This document shows, one piece after another, positions 62,135 to 64,000 of a stretch of 64,000 bases of DNA. The translations under genes and the position numbers were made by a program. The notes below the pieces were generated by a model. It was not told where the DNA came from, made no database searches, and saw only the letters and a list, made by a program, of their open reading frames with translations. This DNA comes from Callaeas wilsoni (Eukaryota > Chordata > Aves > Passeriformes > Callaeidae): NCBI GenBank assembly GCA_013398955.1, contig VWPU01002144.1, positions 1 to 64,000 of the forward strand, written 5' to 3'. The first letter of the stretch is position 1. Each line of letters begins with the position of its first letter.

Positions 62135-63428
62135 ACAAAAAAATTCCAAACAACTTAGGTGAAGGCCTGTGCCTTTATTAATTTTAGCTACCAAGAAGTT
62201 TTAACTGAAAAAATTTCCACGTCTTATTGGTTGAAACAAAGAACACTTGGCAGGTCTTTTCATAGTACACATAGTTACAAAATTGCAGATGTGTTACAAG
62301 CTAATAAACCTCAGTAGTTAAGGATTTAGATGAGACTTCTTTTCCACATCACATATTATCAATTTTTTCACTTAAGAGGATAAATGGAATGTTATAAAGT
62401 TAGGTTTAACAAGGCAGAAACCAGCAGAATCTTGAGTATACTTCACTGCTTGCAGTATATTGAGGCTCGAGGCACTGTAGACTATAAGATGCTGGAAGGT
62501 GTTTTATGATGTGATTTTCTCTATGAGAGCTTTAGTATGAGATGGTAAGGGGTATTTATGCATTTTACAGTTGCATATGACAGTATACACTTTCCACTTT
62601 TAAAATACTTAAGAACAGCAAATGAACAAAAAAGGGGCCTTTTAGCATCGGTGTAATACTTACACTGCTCCAGCTCACCTCCTGAGGTGTAGGGAAATCA
62701 TACCTGACCTTTCTACACTGGATAAAAAAACTGAACCAGTATAACAGAGCATTTAAAAGTCCCAGGTTTTAATACAGCAGAAAAAAATGTGTCAAGACAC
62801 CCAAGAAGAAAGCCACACCAGGAGCTTTATCAAACCAGGTCTGCAGGTTGCATGGGTGGCTTGAAATCCCTTCTGCCTCTGTCCACTCTGTACTGACACC
62901 AGCAATGGCAGACCAGGATTCTTAAGGGTTTACTGGTGTTCCTTGCTTACTTTTGCAAACACTTAGAAATAAATACATTCCACATGAATGAGGAAAAGTC
63001 AAGATGCTGGCTCTGGTAGGGAGCTTTAAACCCTTCTTTACTCTGTCCTTATGGCTTAAGTGAATGAATGAAAAGTAGAAGCAAAGCTGTGAAGTGCTGG
63101 CTGACTAATTTACTACTTTGGCAGTCAGTGGGTAAAGGTATTTGACTTCTTGAAAAATGTGCAAAATCTTCAGGTTAAAGATGATACATACAAAATGAGA
63201 TTTTTGTGAGTTGCTTTCCTTCAGGAAGATGATACACGTTGTTTTGTTTATTGCCAGCTTAACAAGTTTTTCTGAATTTAATTACCATTGTGAATGTATT
63301 TAAAATGCAGTGGAATCCACATCAACCCCACTTATGGGAACGAATGAGGAAAACCAAAGGGTTTTAACATTTGTGCTTTATCTAACCAACTCACATCAGA
63401 TATGAAGGTCCAAAATAGAGTAGATAAC

Positions 63429-63434
63429 TTTATT
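63429..63434 (-). terminator. PERP: Candidate PERP polyadenylation signal AATAAA
   Basis: The minus strand reads AATAAA 137 nt beyond the PERP stop, followed by a GATGTGAGTTGG-like GT-rich stretch that suits a downstream element. More distant minus-strand AATAAA hexamers (for example near 63246 and 62173) could give longer 3' UTRs. Confidence 0.45.
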
Positions 63435-63570
63435 GCAGATGCCAGTGCCATATTTCTACACACATTAGAAAAGTTTCCAGCCTTTTCTACTAACATCTGA
63501 TGACAATATTCTGAAGAACGTAGCTAGTCTGTCAGGTATCTCTGGACTATGAACACATTTTTCCTGGTGC

Positions 63571-63785
63571 TTATGGGGAAGAGTAAAAATATGTGGGCTT
63601 GACATTACCCAAGATCTGATCTTCATAGTTAGGAAGGCAGCAGAAGAAGAATCCCAAGCATATTTCCATAATGGCAGTGGTCCAGCCAAAGCCGTAGGCC
63701 CAGCTGAACATATTGATTCCTGTCATTTCAATTTCAGATGAGAACTTTACTGGATAAATGACCAGGCCCATGACGGAGAACACAG
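63571..63785 (-). CDS. PERP: PERP, last coding exon (gene continues past right edge)
   Basis: PERP is a tetraspan plasma-membrane protein of the PMP-22/claudin-like group, a p53/p63 target needed for desmosomes in stratified epithelia and for p53-dependent apoptosis. On the minus strand an acceptor (TTCTTCAG, ending at 63786) leads into 70 full codons and TAA (63573-63571). The exon encodes the end of the third membrane helix (VFSVMGLVIYPVKF), the second extracellular loop, the fourth helix (YGFGWTTAIMEICLGFFFCC) and the cytosolic tail LPNYEDQILGNVKPTYFYSS. The tail closely follows mammalian PERP. The first codon is split, so an upstream exon ending in one base is expected to the right, outside the window. 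The gene is convergent with TNFAIP3. Confidence 0.93.
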
Positions 63786-64000
63786 CTGAAGAAACAGGAG
63801 AAAACAAAAATGTTTAACACCCAGCAGCACTGCCTTCCTCCACAATCCCTGTAGCTAAACCCATCCATGTTTTGGACGATCTGAAAATTGAACCAGTGCC
63901 GCGACAGACTTTGGGTTTTCATAGAGAGCAAGAGACTCTATGAAAAGCAGATACACAGGCAGAGACTTGGGTATAGAATCATCTGAGGAAAATATCAGTT
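63786..64000 (-). other. PERP: PERP intron preceding last exon (partial)
   Basis: Minus-strand intron sequence ending in the pyrimidine-rich acceptor TTTTCTCCTGTTTCTTCAG. No further exon is seen before the window ends. Confidence 0.75.

Larger units (their letters stand above)
44108..63428. other. 19-kb intergenic interval upstream (left) of the PERP 3' end
   Basis: AT-rich, poor in recognisable transposons and without a supported gene. Items noted separately are the 21-bp inverted repeat arms near 47 kb, a possible minus-strand coding-like segment at 52,306-52,527, a less AT-rich block at 54,520-54,840, a 17-T tract (56531-56547), and a 19-bp x 3 tandem repeat (58037-58093). The right-hand 1-2 kb could be an extended PERP 3' UTR if the proximal polyadenylation signal is not used. 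Confidence 0.5.

Noticed and set aside
63465..63689. Minus-strand frame overlapping the PERP exon
   Set aside because: It is a shifted frame over the end of the PERP coding exon and its 3' UTR.
1..64000. Search for a novel defence system, CRISPR array, operon or integrated virus with genes
   Set aside because: The window is a vertebrate gene neighbourhood. Only solo LTRs and dead CR1 pieces are present, with no viral coding regions and no regularly spaced repeats.

Overview
The window is vertebrate nuclear DNA, almost certainly from a bird. Three things point there. The coding exons read as avian-like TNFAIP3 (A20). The interspersed repeats are CR1 LINE fragments and several long terminal repeats of kinds familiar from bird (mostly neoavian) genomes. 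TNFAIP3 is followed by PERP, the order known on human chromosome 6q23. The species cannot be fixed from the sequence. No operons, CRISPR arrays or prokaryotic features are present.

Region 1 (about 1-16,085, + strand) holds TNFAIP3 from a GC-rich 5' edge to a polyadenylation signal. Eight coding exons (2943-3240, 7412-7602, 7828-7975, 8169-8339, 9085-9265, 10732-11639, 13484-13713, 14378-14659) join without a frame break into 802 codons plus a stop. The protein has an N-terminal OTU deubiquitinase domain with its catalytic Asp, Cys and His, then seven A20-type C2C2 zinc fingers. Intron 2 (4.2 kb) contains a compact cluster of NF-kB, C/EBP and IRF-like motifs, a strong enhancer candidate. Intron 7 holds an antisense solo LTR and a CR1 tail.

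Region 2 (about 16,086-63,400) is a 47-kb interval with no convincing protein-coding gene. It holds CR1 fragments (17.8, 40.5 and 43.9 kb), LTRs (21.5, about 23 and 36.4-37.05 kb), microsatellites, a 46-base T tract at 31.5 kb, an orphan CpG island with a CAG-rich run at 39.7-40.3 kb, two perfect matches to a CTCF core motif in divergent orientation (37.5 and 40.1 kb), a consensus NF-kB site at 24.6 kb, and a 21-bp perfect inverted repeat around 47 kb. In mammals the TNFAIP3-PERP interval carries NF-kB-responsive enhancers of TNFAIP3, so this interval probably holds regulatory DNA.

Region 3 (about 63,400-64,000, - strand) is the last coding exon of PERP, a tetraspan p53/p63 target of desmosomes and apoptosis, with a candidate polyadenylation signal. 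Its earlier exons lie beyond the right edge. TNFAIP3 and PERP are therefore convergent. They are neighbours but do not work in one pathway: TNFAIP3 restrains NF-kB and cell-death signalling, while PERP acts in epithelial adhesion and p53-dependent death.
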